64,000 bases of DNA, from the NCBI GenBank assembly GCA_945952065.1, contig CAMFGY010000001.1, positions 186,001 to 250,000 on the forward strand, written 5' to 3'. Source of the DNA: an uncultured Burkholderiales bacterium (GTDB lineage: Bacteria; Pseudomonadota; Gammaproteobacteria; Burkholderiales; Burkholderiaceae_C). Under the pieces are notes generated by a model. That model saw nothing but the letters and a program-made list of their open reading frames with translations. It did no database searches and was not told the DNA's origin. Below, one piece after another: positions 50,655 through 60,709 of the stretch (within the stretch, counting starts at the first letter, position 1; the number at the start of each line of letters is the position of its first letter). Made by a program: the position numbers and the translations under genes.

Positions 50655-50892
50655 CTCGACTCTCCTTGAACAAAACATGCCATCGGCTCACACCGGGCGA
50701 GCCCACTGAGCCTGACTCTAACGCCTGATTGCGCATGATTGATGAAGCCCAGCAAGGCAAAAGCCCGAGCCCAGGCGCACCAAAGTCACCCGCCGGGCCT
50801 TATGCTTCGTCGCTGCGTCGAAGTGCCGCGACCGCTGGCCACAAGCCAGTGCTTGCCCACGTTTTGCTATCACTTGATTCACTCCATTGATC

Positions 50893-51576
50893 ATGCTCAA
50901 TCTGCCCGCACCCGCTTTGGAACCCCTGACCGGCTACCGCGAACTGCCGCCCCCCACCATGTTGGAGCGCGCCCGCGCCAACTATCAAAACCTGTTGCGG
51001 CGCCGCACCGTGCGGGATTTCGACAGCCGGCCGGTGGAGCGGGCCGTCATCGAGCAATGCCTGCTGGCCGCAGGCACCGCGCCCTCGGGGGCCAACCAAC
51101 AGCCTTGGCATTTCGTGGTCATCACCGATGCCGAGCGCAAGTCACAAATCCGCGCGGCCGCTGAGGAAGAAGAGCGCAGCTTCTACAACGGCCGGGCGCC
51201 CGAAGAATGGCTGCGCGCCTTAGCGCCACTGGGCACCGATGAACACAAGCCTTTTTTGGAAGAAGCGCCGCTGCTGATTGCCATCTTTGCCCAAAAGTAC
51301 GGCATCGATGCGCAAGGCGAGCGCTACAGCCACTACTACGTGCCCGAGTCGGTGGGCATTGCCACCGGCTTTTTGATCAGCGCCTTGCATGACGCCGGCT
51401 TGGCCACCCTGACCCACACGCCCAGCCCGATGGGCTTTTTGAGCAAGCTCTGTGGCCGCCCCGAGTCCGAAAAGCCTGTCATCTTGCTGGTGGTGGGCTA
51501 TCCCAAACCGGGCTGCCAAGTGCCGGTGCATGGCGGCATCAAAAAGCCGCTGGAGCAAATCAGCACCTGGCTGTAA
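50893..51576 (+). CDS. Nitroreductase-family FMN oxidoreductase
   Basis: A 227-aa protein of the NfsA/NfsB-type flavin fold. R-R-R-T-V-R-D-F (about 35-42) contacts the FMN phosphate, [12 protein letters not shown] (about 61-72) is the classical second segment, and the C-terminal I-L-L-V-V-G-Y-P closes the fold. Closest in pattern to nitroreductases annotated with iodotyrosine-dehalogenase-like proteins ([11 protein letters not shown] and the later [14 protein letters not shown]). The substrate is not predictable. ATG 50893 was taken over TTG 50887. Confidence 0.9.
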   Translation: MLNLPAPALEPLTGYRELPPPTMLERARANYQNLLRRRTVRDFDSRPVERAVIEQCLLAAGTAPSGANQQPWHFVVITDAERKSQIRAAAEEEERSFYNGRAPEEWLRALAPLGTDEHKPFLEEAPLLIAIFAQKYGIDAQGERYSHYYVPESVGIATGFLISALHDAGLATLTHTPSPMGFLSKLCGRPESEKPVILLVVGYPKPGCQVPVHGGIKKPLEQISTWL

Positions 51577-51648
51577 GCGGCGGCTGGGCGCTCAAAACCT
51601 AGCGCTGAGGAGATATTCCGGGCGCCAGGCAAAAACCGAGGCGGGGGC

Positions 51649-52854
51649 GTGGACAATATTGGCAATATTGCCATGCGTGATTTTGTCCCTTTCCCCGACC
51701 TGCACCTGCCAACGCTGCTGATCGTCTACCAATTGGTGGCGACGCTGATGATGGTGATCGCCGCCGGCAGCGCCTGGCAGGCTCGCGGACGCTATGGACT
51801 CTGGTACTGGACGGGTGCGTTTGCAGCCATCGCGCTGGCCCAGCTGCTGCGCAGCCTGGGCCTGGCCTTTGGCACGCCCACCGCGATGCAAACCATCGGG
51901 CATATCGGCGGCGTGCTGTCCAGCGGCCTGGTGCTGCTGGGTTTGCGCACCTTTTTGGGCCTGCCTCTTCGCGCCCGACCGGTGCTGGTTCTGGTCGGAC
52001 TGAGTGCCCTGGCTTCGGTCAGCACCGCCTTCATGGGCTGGCCCGCTTGGACTTCCCTTTCATTGACGCTGATCACCAGCGGCGTCTTGCGGCTGTGGGC
52101 CTTGCCGACTTTGTGGCGCGCATGGCGGCGCGACGGCGGCTTTCCTTTGCTGCTGATGCTCTTGGACATGGGCCTGTGGGTGGGTGCCTATTTCTTGCGC
52201 GGCAGCACGGTCACCCCTGGTTTGGCCGGTTCTTTGGACATGGCCCGCGTGGTCAACGCCCAATGGCTGCTGCTCTTCATTGCATTGTTGATGCTGCAAG
52301 GCTTGGCCGTGCTCTTGCTCATCAACAGCGAATTGCAGCGCAGTTTGTGGGCCTTGATCGAATTGGACCCGCTGACCGGCTTGCTGAACCGGCGCGGCCT
52401 GAAGAGCCGCTTGGAGCGCCTGCAACAACGCGCCAGTGACACGCCCGGTGGCAGCGGCCTGGTGGTCGCCATGATTGACTTCGATCACTTCAAATCGATC
52501 AACGACCGCTTCGGCCATGCCGCCGGTGACGCGGTGCTGCGAGGCCTGGGCAAGCTGCTGCTCAGCCATGTGCGGCCCAATGACCTGGCCGTGCGCATGG
52601 GCGGCGAAGAGTTTGCGGTGGTGTGGCAAGCGGTGGATGCTTCGCAGGCGCAGGGCCTGGCCGAGCGCCTGCGCAAGAGTGTGGCCGAGCTCAGTTTTGA
52701 CACGCCCATGGGCCCCATCCAAGCCACCGTCAGCATCGGCGTGGCCATGCCGCGCGCCGAGAATGAGGGCGTGGAAGAGTTGCTGGGCCGGGCCGACTCG
52801 GCGCTGTACAAAGCCAAGCGCGAGGGGCGCAACCGCGTGGAACATGCTTTTTGA
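51649..52854 (+). CDS. Membrane-bound diguanylate cyclase (GGDEF)
   Basis: About 401 aa from GTG 51649, with GAGG 8 nt upstream; ATG 51673 is the alternative. About six transmembrane segments (residues 20-225) are followed by a GGDEF domain (about 240-400): D-P-L-T-G-L-L-N-R-R start, M-G-G-E-E-F active site, and the autoinhibitory I-site R-P-N-D five residues before it. It makes c-di-GMP from two GTP and is product-inhibited through the I-site. The input domain resembles a 7TM-type sensor without a known ligand. Confidence 0.92.
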   Translation: MDNIGNIAMRDFVPFPDLHLPTLLIVYQLVATLMMVIAAGSAWQARGRYGLWYWTGAFAAIALAQLLRSLGLAFGTPTAMQTIGHIGGVLSSGLVLLGLRTFLGLPLRARPVLVLVGLSALASVSTAFMGWPAWTSLSLTLITSGVLRLWALPTLWRAWRRDGGFPLLLMLLDMGLWVGAYFLRGSTVTPGLAGSLDMARVVNAQWLLLFIALLMLQGLAVLLLINSELQRSLWALIELDPLTGLLNRRGLKSRLERLQQRASDTPGGSGLVVAMIDFDHFKSINDRFGHAAGDAVLRGLGKLLLSHVRPNDLAVRMGGEEFAVVWQAVDASQAQGLAERLRKSVAELSFDTPMGPIQATVSIGVAMPRAENEGVEELLGRADSALYKAKREGRNRVEHAF

Positions 52855-52878
52855 GCGCAGGGGCTACCATCGCAGCCC

Positions 52879-53961
52879 ATGAATCCTCCCCAGATCCAGG
52901 GCCGCAACCGGCCCCACACCCCGCTGGAAAAAACCAGTCTGCTGATCCTGCTGTTCACCATCACGGCAGCGCTGATCTGGATCTTGCTGCCCTTTTACGG
53001 TGCCATTTTGTGGAGCGTGGTGATTGCGCTCTTGTTCGCCCCTTTGCAGCGCCGCCTGAGACAGCGCTTGCGCATCGGGCCCACGCCGGCTGCCTTGATC
53101 ACTTTGTCGCTGGTGCTGGTGATCGGCATCTTGCCGGTCATCCTGATCTCCACCGCCTTGGTCAATGAGGTCGCCGCGCTCTACCTGCGGCTGCAATCGG
53201 GCGAGCTCAATCCCCTGCCCTATTTGCGCGGGCTTTTAGACGCCTTGCCCAGCGGCCTCTTGAGCCTGCTGAAAAGCCTGGGCCTGGGTGACTTGCACGC
53301 CCTGCAGGCGCAACTCAGCAGCGGCCTGGCCAAGACCAGCCAGTTCTTGGCCGCCCAGGTCTACAACTGGGGGCAAAACACCTTTGGCTTTGCCACCAGC
53401 GTGGCCATCACGCTGTACCTGTCCTTCTTTCTGATCCGCGACGGCCAGCACATCGTCGCCCAACTCGGCCGCACCCTGCCCTTGGCCGCAGTCCACAAGG
53501 CCGAGCTGTACGACAAGTTCGCCACCATGATTCGCGCCACCGTCAAAGGCAATTTGCTGGTGGCGGCCATCCAGGGCCTGTTGGGCGGTTTGGCGTTTTG
53601 GTTTTTCGATGTGCGCGGCGCGCTGCTATGGGGCGTGTTGATGGCCTTTTTGTCCATCTTGCCGGCGGTCGGGGCCAGCTTGGTATGGGCCCCGGTGGCG
53701 CTGTACTTTTTGTTCACCGGCGCGGTCTGGCAGGGACTGAGCCTGATGGCCTTTGGCGTGCTGGTGATCGGCATGATCGACAACCTGCTGCGCCCCATCC
53801 TGGTGGGCAAAGACACCCGTTTGCCCGACTACGTGATCATGATCACCACCCTGGGCGGCATGGCGGTGTTTGGCCTCAATGGCTTTGTCATCGGCCCGGT
53901 GATTGCAGCCATGGCCGCCGCGGTGTGGCAGCTGTTCACCCAGTCCCGCGCCCAGAACTGA
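52879..53961 (+). CDS. AI-2E (PerM)-family membrane permease
   Basis: A 360-aa membrane protein with about seven to eight helices and the AI-2E pattern (AILWSVVIALLFAPLQRRL near the start, GLLGGLAFWFFDVRGALLWGVLMAFLSILPAVGASLVW, and the C-terminal GLNGFVIGPVIAAMAAAVW). Members include TqsA/PerM; only a few export autoinducer-2, so that role should not be assumed. 24 nt separate it from the diguanylate cyclase gene, so they may be co-transcribed. Confidence 0.92.
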   Translation: MNPPQIQGRNRPHTPLEKTSLLILLFTITAALIWILLPFYGAILWSVVIALLFAPLQRRLRQRLRIGPTPAALITLSLVLVIGILPVILISTALVNEVAALYLRLQSGELNPLPYLRGLLDALPSGLLSLLKSLGLGDLHALQAQLSSGLAKTSQFLAAQVYNWGQNTFGFATSVAITLYLSFFLIRDGQHIVAQLGRTLPLAAVHKAELYDKFATMIRATVKGNLLVAAIQGLLGGLAFWFFDVRGALLWGVLMAFLSILPAVGASLVWAPVALYFLFTGAVWQGLSLMAFGVLVIGMIDNLLRPILVGKDTRLPDYVIMITTLGGMAVFGLNGFVIGPVIAAMAAAVWQLFTQSRAQN

Positions 53962-53991
53962 GGCGCGGTGGGCTGAAACTCAGCCGGCTGC

Positions 53992-54468
53992 TTAGCGCTG
54001 CGGCTGCCCCGGCCCCTGGGTGCCCTCGGAGCGGGCGCTCAGGTAGGCATAGAGGTCGACGATATGCGCGTTCACCACGGGGTCGCTTTGCCAAGCCGGC
54101 ATTTGCGCCTGACCGGGCAAGCGCGGGCTCAGGCCCGCGGCGTTGCCGCTGCCAGGCGTTGCAGCCCAGTCATAGCGCTTGAGCACCAAATTGGCAAAGC
54201 GCTCGGCCCCCATTTGCTGCACCAGAGGCAAGAGATTGGGCGCTTTGACGGTGCCGCTGGCGGCGGCGCCATGACAAGCGGCGCAGTTGTCTTGAAACAC
54301 CCGCCAGCCGACCGCCACCGAGCCCGGCAGTTTGGCCGCCTGGGCGATCTCTTGAGCGCCTTGTTTGTTTTGGATCTCGACGGCACACCCGCCCACGGAC
54401 AGGGCCAGCAGCGCCAGCGTGGACGCGAGGCTCAAGCCGCTGGCGCGATGGGGTTTGGCTGTATGCAT
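53992..54468 (-). CDS. Cytochrome c-type lipoprotein
   Basis: A 158-aa protein from ATG 54468 with GGAG 8 nt upstream; the longer frame is not used. Signal with lipobox V-G-G-C, so it is probably a lipid-anchored envelope protein. The haem site is C-A-A-C-H (QDNCAACHG) and a Met ligand is likely the M in Q-M-P-A-W, in a single class-I cytochrome c domain (about 45-140). It carries electrons in the periplasm; partner unknown. Convergent with the AI-2E gene. Confidence 0.9.
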   Translation of the reverse strand: MHTAKPHRASGLSLASTLALLALSVGGCAVEIQNKQGAQEIAQAAKLPGSVAVGWRVFQDNCAACHGAAASGTVKAPNLLPLVQQMGAERFANLVLKRYDWAATPGSGNAAGLSPRLPGQAQMPAWQSDPVVNAHIVDLYAYLSARSEGTQGPGQPQR

Positions 54469-54659
54469 CGTGGGGTCTCCGTCCTGAGTGACTTGGCTGA
54501 TGCTGATTGTGGCGGCACCCCGTCGCGAGCCCTTGAGCAAAGTCAAGACTTGCCAGCGAGGCTTAGAACTTGTCCGCAAATCGGCGGGGCAGAGGAAGAG
54601 CGAGACGATTGGATCTGCACCGCAGCCATGCGTTCAAAGCGACCGCAGGCCGACCCCGG

Positions 54660-56819
54660 CTATTGACGGAGTCGTTCTTCATCGTCGCCCTGCCCCAAAT
54701 TAACGCCATTGCGGCCGCCGTTTTTGACTGCGTACATGGCCCGGTCGGCGCGCAGCAAGGCGGTCTCGGCGCTGCCATCGGTCCAGCGCATCGCGCTAAC
54801 CCCGATGCTGACCGTCACCGGAATCACGGCACTGCGGTATTGCGCCGGGTTTTGCTCCACGCGCAAACGCAATCGTTCCGCCAGGGCCAGTGCGTCTTCG
54901 CTGCTGGTGTCGGGCAGCAAGAGGGCAAATTCTTCACCGCCGATGCGAGCCACCACATCCAAGGGCCGGGTTCCCAGCCGCATCAGCAGGGTCACATGGC
55001 GCAGCACCGCGTCACCGGCCGCATGGCCAAAGCTGTCATTGACCCGCTTGAAATGATCCAGGTCGAGCACCACCACGCAGCTGGAAATATCGTTCTTGCG
55101 CTGGATACGCCCATACTCGGCCTGCAAGCGGTCCATGAATTGGCGGCGGTTGGAGGCGCCGGTGAGGTAGTCGGTGCTGGCTTGGCGACGCAGCTCTTGC
55201 CGGGTGCGCACCAGCTCGGTGATGTCTTCAAAACTGGCATGCACCTCGGTCAGCTCGGCGTGCTTGAACAAAGGCGTGGCATGCACTTGCAGCCAGACGA
55301 GGGCGCCATCTGGGGTGTGCACCCCCATCACCACCTGCCGCACCGGCAGGCCCAGGCGCAATGCCTCCATGGCCGGGTGCTGCTCCGCCGGGAAGTCGCT
55401 GCCGTCCTCCCGCATCGCATGCCAGTTCGAGTCGAACGGCGTTTTGCCCACCAGCTGCGCCACTTCCAAGCCCAAGATGCGACCGGCCGCAGGGTTGGCC
55501 GCCGTGATGCGCCCACTGCGGTCGTGGTAGACCACGCCCAAGGGCACGGTTTCGAAAAAGGTGCGAAAGGTTTCCTCGCTGGTCTTGAGGGCGATTTGCG
55601 CGTGGCGCCGCTCACTGACGTCGGTCAACATGCCGGTCCACAAGAGGCCGCCATCGGCCTGCACCTTGGCATGGGCCTTCACATGCACCCACTTCAACGC
55701 GCCGTCCAGGCTGCGGATCTGCAGCTCGCATTCCCAATGTTGCCCGCTGCGCAAAGCCTGCCGCAACAGCGCTTTGCCCTCGGGCCGCGCAGGCGCCAAA
55801 ACGCAGCGCCAAAGGCTGCGGCCGTCGCCACAAGCCCGCGCCGGACTCAATCCAAACAAAGCTTCAATGCCTGGGCTGAAGTAGAAAAAGTGTGGCCGCC
55901 CGCTGGGGCCACGCTGCATGCGGAACAAAGCCCCAGGCACTGAGTCGGTCAGGTCACGCAATTCGGCTTCGTGGCGGCGCAACACCTCTTGCACCAGCTT
56001 CAGCTCGGTGACGTTGTCATGCGCCACCACCACACGCGGGGGCTCCACGCCGCGCACCCGCGACACCCGCGCCAAATACCAAGCCGGCTGATCGCCCGAA
56101 GGGCAAGGGTATTCAAACTGAAACCCCTCCGTGCGCCCCGCCAACACTGCTTTCAAGCGGGCCGCAAAGGATTCGGCCTCCGAGCTCGGCAGGACGGGCG
56201 CCGGCAAGCAGCTGGCCCGCTCGCACGCGGCCAAATAATTGCCGCCTTCACAGCAATCGTCACTCTTGCCCCCTTGGCTTGCGGCAAAGTCGCGCCAAGC
56301 TTGGTTGACCTTCACGATGGTGGCGTTTTCGTCCAGCACGCAGATATGAGCCGACAAGGCGTCCATCACCGACACAATCATGCGGCGCGACTCTTCTTTG
56401 GCTTGCTCCAGCTGGGCCCGTGCGGTGATGTCCAAGACATAGACCAAACGGCTCTTGCTGCCGTCATCACCGACCACGGCGATCGACTCCGACAAGACGC
56501 GCAGCTGCTGACCATCTCGCCGCAGCACGTCCAATTCGCCCTGGAACTCACCGCAGTCGTGCAAAAACTGTTGGTGACGGCGCATGATGGCCGCCTGCTG
56601 ATCGGGCGGAAACACCATCATGAAGCTGCGCCCCAACATTTCGGTTTGGGCATAGCCATACATGGCGCAATAAGCCGGGTTCACCACCAGATAGGTGCCG
56701 TCCTCTGCGATCACGGCCACCCCGACTGGCGCATGCTTGATCAAGGCCTCCAGCCACGGCCCATTGATCGGCAGCTCTCCACGAACAGACTGCTGTGAAC
56801 GCTGATCCGGATCCGGCAT
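54660..56819 (-). CDS. PAS-domain diguanylate cyclase (four PAS, GGDEF)
   Basis: About 719 aa, start placed at ATG 56819 (MPDPDQRS). Four PAS units (about 20-130, 145-265, 280-400 and 410-535) are followed by a GGDEF domain (about 545-715) with A-R-I-G-G-E-E-F, preceded by the I-site R-P-L-D. The second PAS contains CVLDENATIVKVNQAW and a C-rich C-C-E-G-G-N-Y-L-A-A-C-E-R-A-S-C-L loop, which could sense redox or metal. No transmembrane segment. Makes c-di-GMP in response to cytoplasmic signals. Confidence 0.93.
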   Translation of the reverse strand: MPDPDQRSQQSVRGELPINGPWLEALIKHAPVGVAVIAEDGTYLVVNPAYCAMYGYAQTEMLGRSFMMVFPPDQQAAIMRRHQQFLHDCGEFQGELDVLRRDGQQLRVLSESIAVVGDDGSKSRLVYVLDITARAQLEQAKEESRRMIVSVMDALSAHICVLDENATIVKVNQAWRDFAASQGGKSDDCCEGGNYLAACERASCLPAPVLPSSEAESFAARLKAVLAGRTEGFQFEYPCPSGDQPAWYLARVSRVRGVEPPRVVVAHDNVTELKLVQEVLRRHEAELRDLTDSVPGALFRMQRGPSGRPHFFYFSPGIEALFGLSPARACGDGRSLWRCVLAPARPEGKALLRQALRSGQHWECELQIRSLDGALKWVHVKAHAKVQADGGLLWTGMLTDVSERRHAQIALKTSEETFRTFFETVPLGVVYHDRSGRITAANPAAGRILGLEVAQLVGKTPFDSNWHAMREDGSDFPAEQHPAMEALRLGLPVRQVVMGVHTPDGALVWLQVHATPLFKHAELTEVHASFEDITELVRTRQELRRQASTDYLTGASNRRQFMDRLQAEYGRIQRKNDISSCVVVLDLDHFKRVNDSFGHAAGDAVLRHVTLLMRLGTRPLDVVARIGGEEFALLLPDTSSEDALALAERLRLRVEQNPAQYRSAVIPVTVSIGVSAMRWTDGSAETALLRADRAMYAVKNGGRNGVNLGQGDDEERLRQ

Positions 56820-56960
56820 TGCCTCCCCCTTTGCCATGGCGCTGTTCGCGCCCACCTCGGGCTGAAATCCTCAACACCTGCCCGGGACGGCCGGGCGCAC
56901 GCGTCAATTTACCCTTAGCGAGCATTGCTGTGTGCAGTGCCTGACAAATCCGCACAAAAG

Positions 56961-56985
56961 AAAAAAGGGCGCCGAGCGCCCTTTT
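56961..56985 (-). terminator. Rho-independent terminator of putA, probably bidirectional
   Basis: Stem GGGCGC/GCGCCC with a CGA loop at 56966-56980, extended by A5/T5 to an 11-bp stem, with A-rich DNA on one side and T-rich on the other. It lies 23 nt beyond the putA stop. The flanking A and T runs make it work on either strand; the cyclase start lies 142 nt further on. Confidence 0.9.
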
Positions 56986-57008
56986 TCGAGTAAAGCCGCA
57001 AGCCGGGC

Positions 57009-60000
57009 TCAGTGCAAACCTGCCAGCAAGGCCGCATTACCGCCAGCCGCTGCGGTGTTGATGGTCAGCGTCTGCTCGGCGCTGAAGCGGTATTGCTGGC
57101 GCACATCAAACAACTCGCTGGCGGTGATCAAGGGGCGAATGGCACCATCGTCCGCCGCCAACTGGCGCAGCACGGCGCGCTCGGTGGCTGCATCGCCGCT
57201 GGCCAAGCACACCCCGGCCACACGTTCATCGTCCAGCAAAGCGCTCAGGGTCTGCGCAGAAGCCGGCAACAGAATCAGCGCCTCACTGGGCAAGCCGGCA
57301 GCGCGCAAACAGCTTTGCAAGGCCTCGGCCTGCGCGGCCACAGCAGCGTCCAAAAGCAAGGCCACGCTATTGCCCGCCACCAGGGTCGCCGCCAGGGCCA
57401 AGGGCAAGGCCTCGGGGGCGGCGCCCACCACCTGCACGGCCAACACGCCACGACCGTGCAAACGCAGGGCATTGCTCTCACCGGTGGGGCCGGGCAGCTG
57501 TTGCTCTTCCAACAGGCGTTCGGCTTGGCTCAGGCGCTGCAGCGCCGGCCCTTCAAACACCCGGCTCAGCAAAGCGGCGCGCTCGGCCAGGGCTTTGGCG
57601 CCCCAGACTTCATGGCCTGCCGACAAGGCCGCCACTGCCGCGGGCACAGCGACGGCGGGCAGGGCCGCGGGGGCTGCGTTCGCGGGTGTCTCGGCTTTGG
57701 GGGCCGCGGCCAAAGCGCAGAAGCGGTACAGATAGTTCGGTCCGCCCGCCTTCGGGCCGGTGCCGGACATGCCTTCACCACCGAAAGGCTGCACACCCAC
57801 CACCGCACCGATGATGTTGCGGTTGATATAGACGTTACCGATGCGGGCCTTGTCGGCCAAACGCAGGGCGCGGCTGTCGATGCGAGTCTGGATGCCCAAG
57901 GTCAGGCCATAGCCCAGCGCATTGATCTGCTCGATCACCGCATCGGCATCCCCACCCCAGCGCACCACATGCAAGACCGGGCCAAAAATCTCCTGGCGCA
58001 AGGCGCTGATGCTGGGCAGCTCGAAGGCCACCGGGCGAATCAAGCGGGGCAGTTGGTCGTGCACCGGCGCTTCGGCGATCAGCTTGGCTTCGCGCTTCAG
58101 GCGCTCGACGTTCTTGGCCACGTTCTCATAGGCCTCGTCGTCGATCACCGGGCCCACATCGGTGGCCAAATCGGCCGGTTGGCCGACCCACAGCTCTTGC
58201 AGCGCGCCACTGAGCATTTCGATCACGCCATCGGCAATGCTTTCATGCACGCACAGCAAACGCAGCGCCGAGCAGCGCTGGCCGGCCGAGCGGAAGGCCG
58301 ACTGCACCACCGCATCGATCACCTGCTCGGGCAGGGCGGTGGAGTCCACCAGCATCGCATTCAAGCCGCCGGTTTCCGCGATCAAAGGCAGGACCTGACC
58401 CTCTTTGGCGGCCAAGGTGCGGTTGATGATCTGCGCCACCTGGGTCGAGCCGGTGAAGCACACACCGGCGGTGCGCTCGTCGGCCACCAGGGCCGCGCCA
58501 ACGGTTTCGCCGGGGCCGTGCAGCAGTTGCAAAGCGTCATGCGGCACGCCAGCGGCATACATCAACTCGACAAACTGCTTCGCCACAAACGGGGTTTGCT
58601 CGGCCGGCTTGGCCGCCACCGTGTTGCCCGCCACCAGCGCCGCCACCACCTGACCGGCAAAAATGGCCAGCGGGAAGTTCCAGGGGCTGATACAGACGAA
58701 CACGCCACGGCCGTTCATGCGGCTGGCGTCGCTCTCGGCCTGATCGGCGTAGTAGCGCAAGAAGTCCACCGCCTCGCGCACCTCGGCCACGCAGTCGCCC
58801 TGGGTCTTGAAGGCTTCCTTCACCAGCAGGGCACAGAACTCGGCCAAGCGGGCGTCCAGCGCATCGGCGGCGCGGCGCAGGATGGCGGCACGCTCTTGCA
58901 CCGGCGTGCTGTTCCAGCCCGCAAAACCGGCTTGCAGGCCGGCCATGGTGGAGGCCACATAGCCGGGCGAGGCTTCAGCCACGGGCAAGACCTGCACCTC
59001 GGCCAAGGCGCGCAGCAAGGGCTGGCGCTGGGCCAGATCGGTCAGATCGGCACCGGTGGAGTTGAGTCGGCCATGGCCCACGCGGTCCAGGTACAAGGCC
59101 TTGGGCAAGGGCAAGGCGCTGACGCTTTGAATCTGGGTCAGCGGCGAGCTCAGCAGCTCCGGCACTTGCACATTCACATCGGCCAACTGGTGCACAAAGG
59201 ACGAGTTGGCGCCGTTCTCCAGCAGGCGGCGCACCAAATAGGCCAGCAGATCGCGGTGCTCGCCCACTGGCGCGTAGACGCGGCAGGGGATGGAGCCGTC
59301 GCGCAGCACCTCGCGGTACACGCCTTCGCCCATGCCGTGCAGGCGCTGCATTTCGAACTTGGCCCCGGCCTTGCGCGCCATCAGCACGATGGCGGCGATG
59401 GTGCCGGCATTGTGGCTGGCGAACTGCGGGTAGATCACATCGGCATGGCCGATCAAGGCCTGGGCACAAGCCAGGTAAGAGACATCGGTGTGCTGCTTGT
59501 GGGTGAACACCGGGTAGGCGGCCAAGCCCTGTTCTTGGGCGCGCTTGACTTCGCCGTCCCAATAAGCGCCCTTGACCAAGCGCACCATGAAGCGCAGGCC
59601 ATGCTTTTTGGCGATGGCGGCCACCTCGTGAATGACGCTCAAGGCGCGCGTCTGGTAGGCCTGCACGGCCAGACCGAAACCGCGCCACTGCGGATAGTGG
59701 CTGGCGATGCGGGCGGCCAGGGCGTCCAGCACGTCCAGCGACATCTCCAGACGGTCAACCTCTTCGGCATCGATGGTCAGGTTGATATTGGCCTGGGCGG
59801 CCAGGGTGATCAGCTCCCAGACGCGCGGCAGCAGCTCGGCAAACACCCGTTCGCGCTGCAGCACTTCATAGCGCGAGAACAAGGCGCTCAGCTTGATGGA
59901 GATGCCATCGGCGCTCTCCGGCGCGTCAGCCCGGGCGCCGCTGGCGATGGCCTTGATGGCGCCGATGTAAGCGGCGTGGTAGCGGCGCGCATCGGCTTCG

Positions 60001-60605
60001 GTGCGGGCGCCCTCGCCCAGCATGTCGTAGCTGAAGCTCAGCTGCGGCTGCACCTTGCGGGCGCTGGCGGCTTCGCCCATCGCTTCTTGAATATTGCGGC
60101 CCAGCACAAACTGGCGGCCCAGCAACTGGATGGCTCGCACGGTGGCGGCCACCACGGTCTGCGAGCCCAGGCGGGTCATCAAGCCGCCCTGGCCTTCGGC
60201 ATCGGGCAAGAACTTTTTGGACAAAGATATGGCCGAGGCCGACAGGCTGGCCAGCATTTTGTGCGGGCCGTCCGAGGCGCCAGCAAAGTCTGCACGGCCC
60301 AGCTGGTCGGCCGTCAACGCGATGGCGGTGGGCGCGTCCGGCACCCGCAACAGCGCCTCGGCCAAGCGCATCAGGGCCAGACCCTCGGCGCTGCTGATCG
60401 GGTACTCCCGCAGCAAAGACTCCATGGCCCAGAAGGGCGCTGGGTTGGCGCGCACCTGCTGCACCCAGGGGCCGGCCAAGCTCAACACGGCCGACCAATC
60501 CAACTGCGCGTGCACGGACTGGGCCAGGGCATGAACCACCGCGATTTCCTCGCGATAGGGGTCGGGCAGGCGGGCGGCTTCGGGAGGCAAAGCGAATGCG
60601 GTCAT
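57009..60605 (-). CDS. putA: Bifunctional proline dehydrogenase / glutamate-semialdehyde dehydrogenase
   Basis: A 1198-aa protein. Residues about 1-75 lack the ribbon-helix-helix DNA-binding domain of trifunctional PutA. The FAD proline dehydrogenase barrel spans about 90-460 (RLEMSLDVLDALAAR, FMVRLVKGAYWDGEVKRAQEQGL). The aldehyde dehydrogenase domain spans about 510-980 with the catalytic Cys in SAGQRCSALRLL and the Glu in L-I-A-E-T-G-G-L-N-A-M. The last 200 residues are the extra ALDH-like C-terminal domain of type B PutA. It oxidises proline to glutamate. The divergent Lrp-type gene is its likely regulator. Confidence 0.95.
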   Translation of the reverse strand: MTAFALPPEAARLPDPYREEIAVVHALAQSVHAQLDWSAVLSLAGPWVQQVRANPAPFWAMESLLREYPISSAEGLALMRLAEALLRVPDAPTAIALTADQLGRADFAGASDGPHKMLASLSASAISLSKKFLPDAEGQGGLMTRLGSQTVVAATVRAIQLLGRQFVLGRNIQEAMGEAASARKVQPQLSFSYDMLGEGARTEADARRYHAAYIGAIKAIASGARADAPESADGISIKLSALFSRYEVLQRERVFAELLPRVWELITLAAQANINLTIDAEEVDRLEMSLDVLDALAARIASHYPQWRGFGLAVQAYQTRALSVIHEVAAIAKKHGLRFMVRLVKGAYWDGEVKRAQEQGLAAYPVFTHKQHTDVSYLACAQALIGHADVIYPQFASHNAGTIAAIVLMARKAGAKFEMQRLHGMGEGVYREVLRDGSIPCRVYAPVGEHRDLLAYLVRRLLENGANSSFVHQLADVNVQVPELLSSPLTQIQSVSALPLPKALYLDRVGHGRLNSTGADLTDLAQRQPLLRALAEVQVLPVAEASPGYVASTMAGLQAGFAGWNSTPVQERAAILRRAADALDARLAEFCALLVKEAFKTQGDCVAEVREAVDFLRYYADQAESDASRMNGRGVFVCISPWNFPLAIFAGQVVAALVAGNTVAAKPAEQTPFVAKQFVELMYAAGVPHDALQLLHGPGETVGAALVADERTAGVCFTGSTQVAQIINRTLAAKEGQVLPLIAETGGLNAMLVDSTALPEQVIDAVVQSAFRSAGQRCSALRLLCVHESIADGVIEMLSGALQELWVGQPADLATDVGPVIDDEAYENVAKNVERLKREAKLIAEAPVHDQLPRLIRPVAFELPSISALRQEIFGPVLHVVRWGGDADAVIEQINALGYGLTLGIQTRIDSRALRLADKARIGNVYINRNIIGAVVGVQPFGGEGMSGTGPKAGGPNYLYRFCALAAAPKAETPANAAPAALPAVAVPAAVAALSAGHEVWGAKALAERAALLSRVFEGPALQRLSQAERLLEEQQLPGPTGESNALRLHGRGVLAVQVVGAAPEALPLALAATLVAGNSVALLLDAAVAAQAEALQSCLRAAGLPSEALILLPASAQTLSALLDDERVAGVCLASGDAATERAVLRQLAADDGAIRPLITASELFDVRQQYRFSAEQTLTINTAAAGGNAALLAGLH

Positions 60606-60656
60606 GGAATTCCCCTTGATGGGCGGTTTCTAGCGAAGTTCCGAACTATAAAAATG

Positions 60657-60668
60657 ATCCAGATGGAT
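60657..60668. promoter_or_regulatory. Candidate Lrp-type operator in the putA intergenic region
   Basis: ATCCAGATGGAT is an inverted repeat with 5-bp arms and a 2-nt centre in the AT-rich 104-nt gap between putA and the divergent Lrp-family gene. Lrp/AsnC members bind short AT-rich dyads, so this is a plausible site for autoregulation and putA control; not tested. Confidence 0.5.
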
Positions 60669-60709
60669 TAAATTCAGATGATTTCCAATTCAGCAGTTAA
60701 AAATCCAGC

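Noticed and set aside
57012-60671. 1219-aa plus-strand reading frame opposite putA
   Set aside because: It is the antisense shadow of putA, kept open by GC-rich codon structure; composition is Gln/Gly/His-rich with no recognisable domain.
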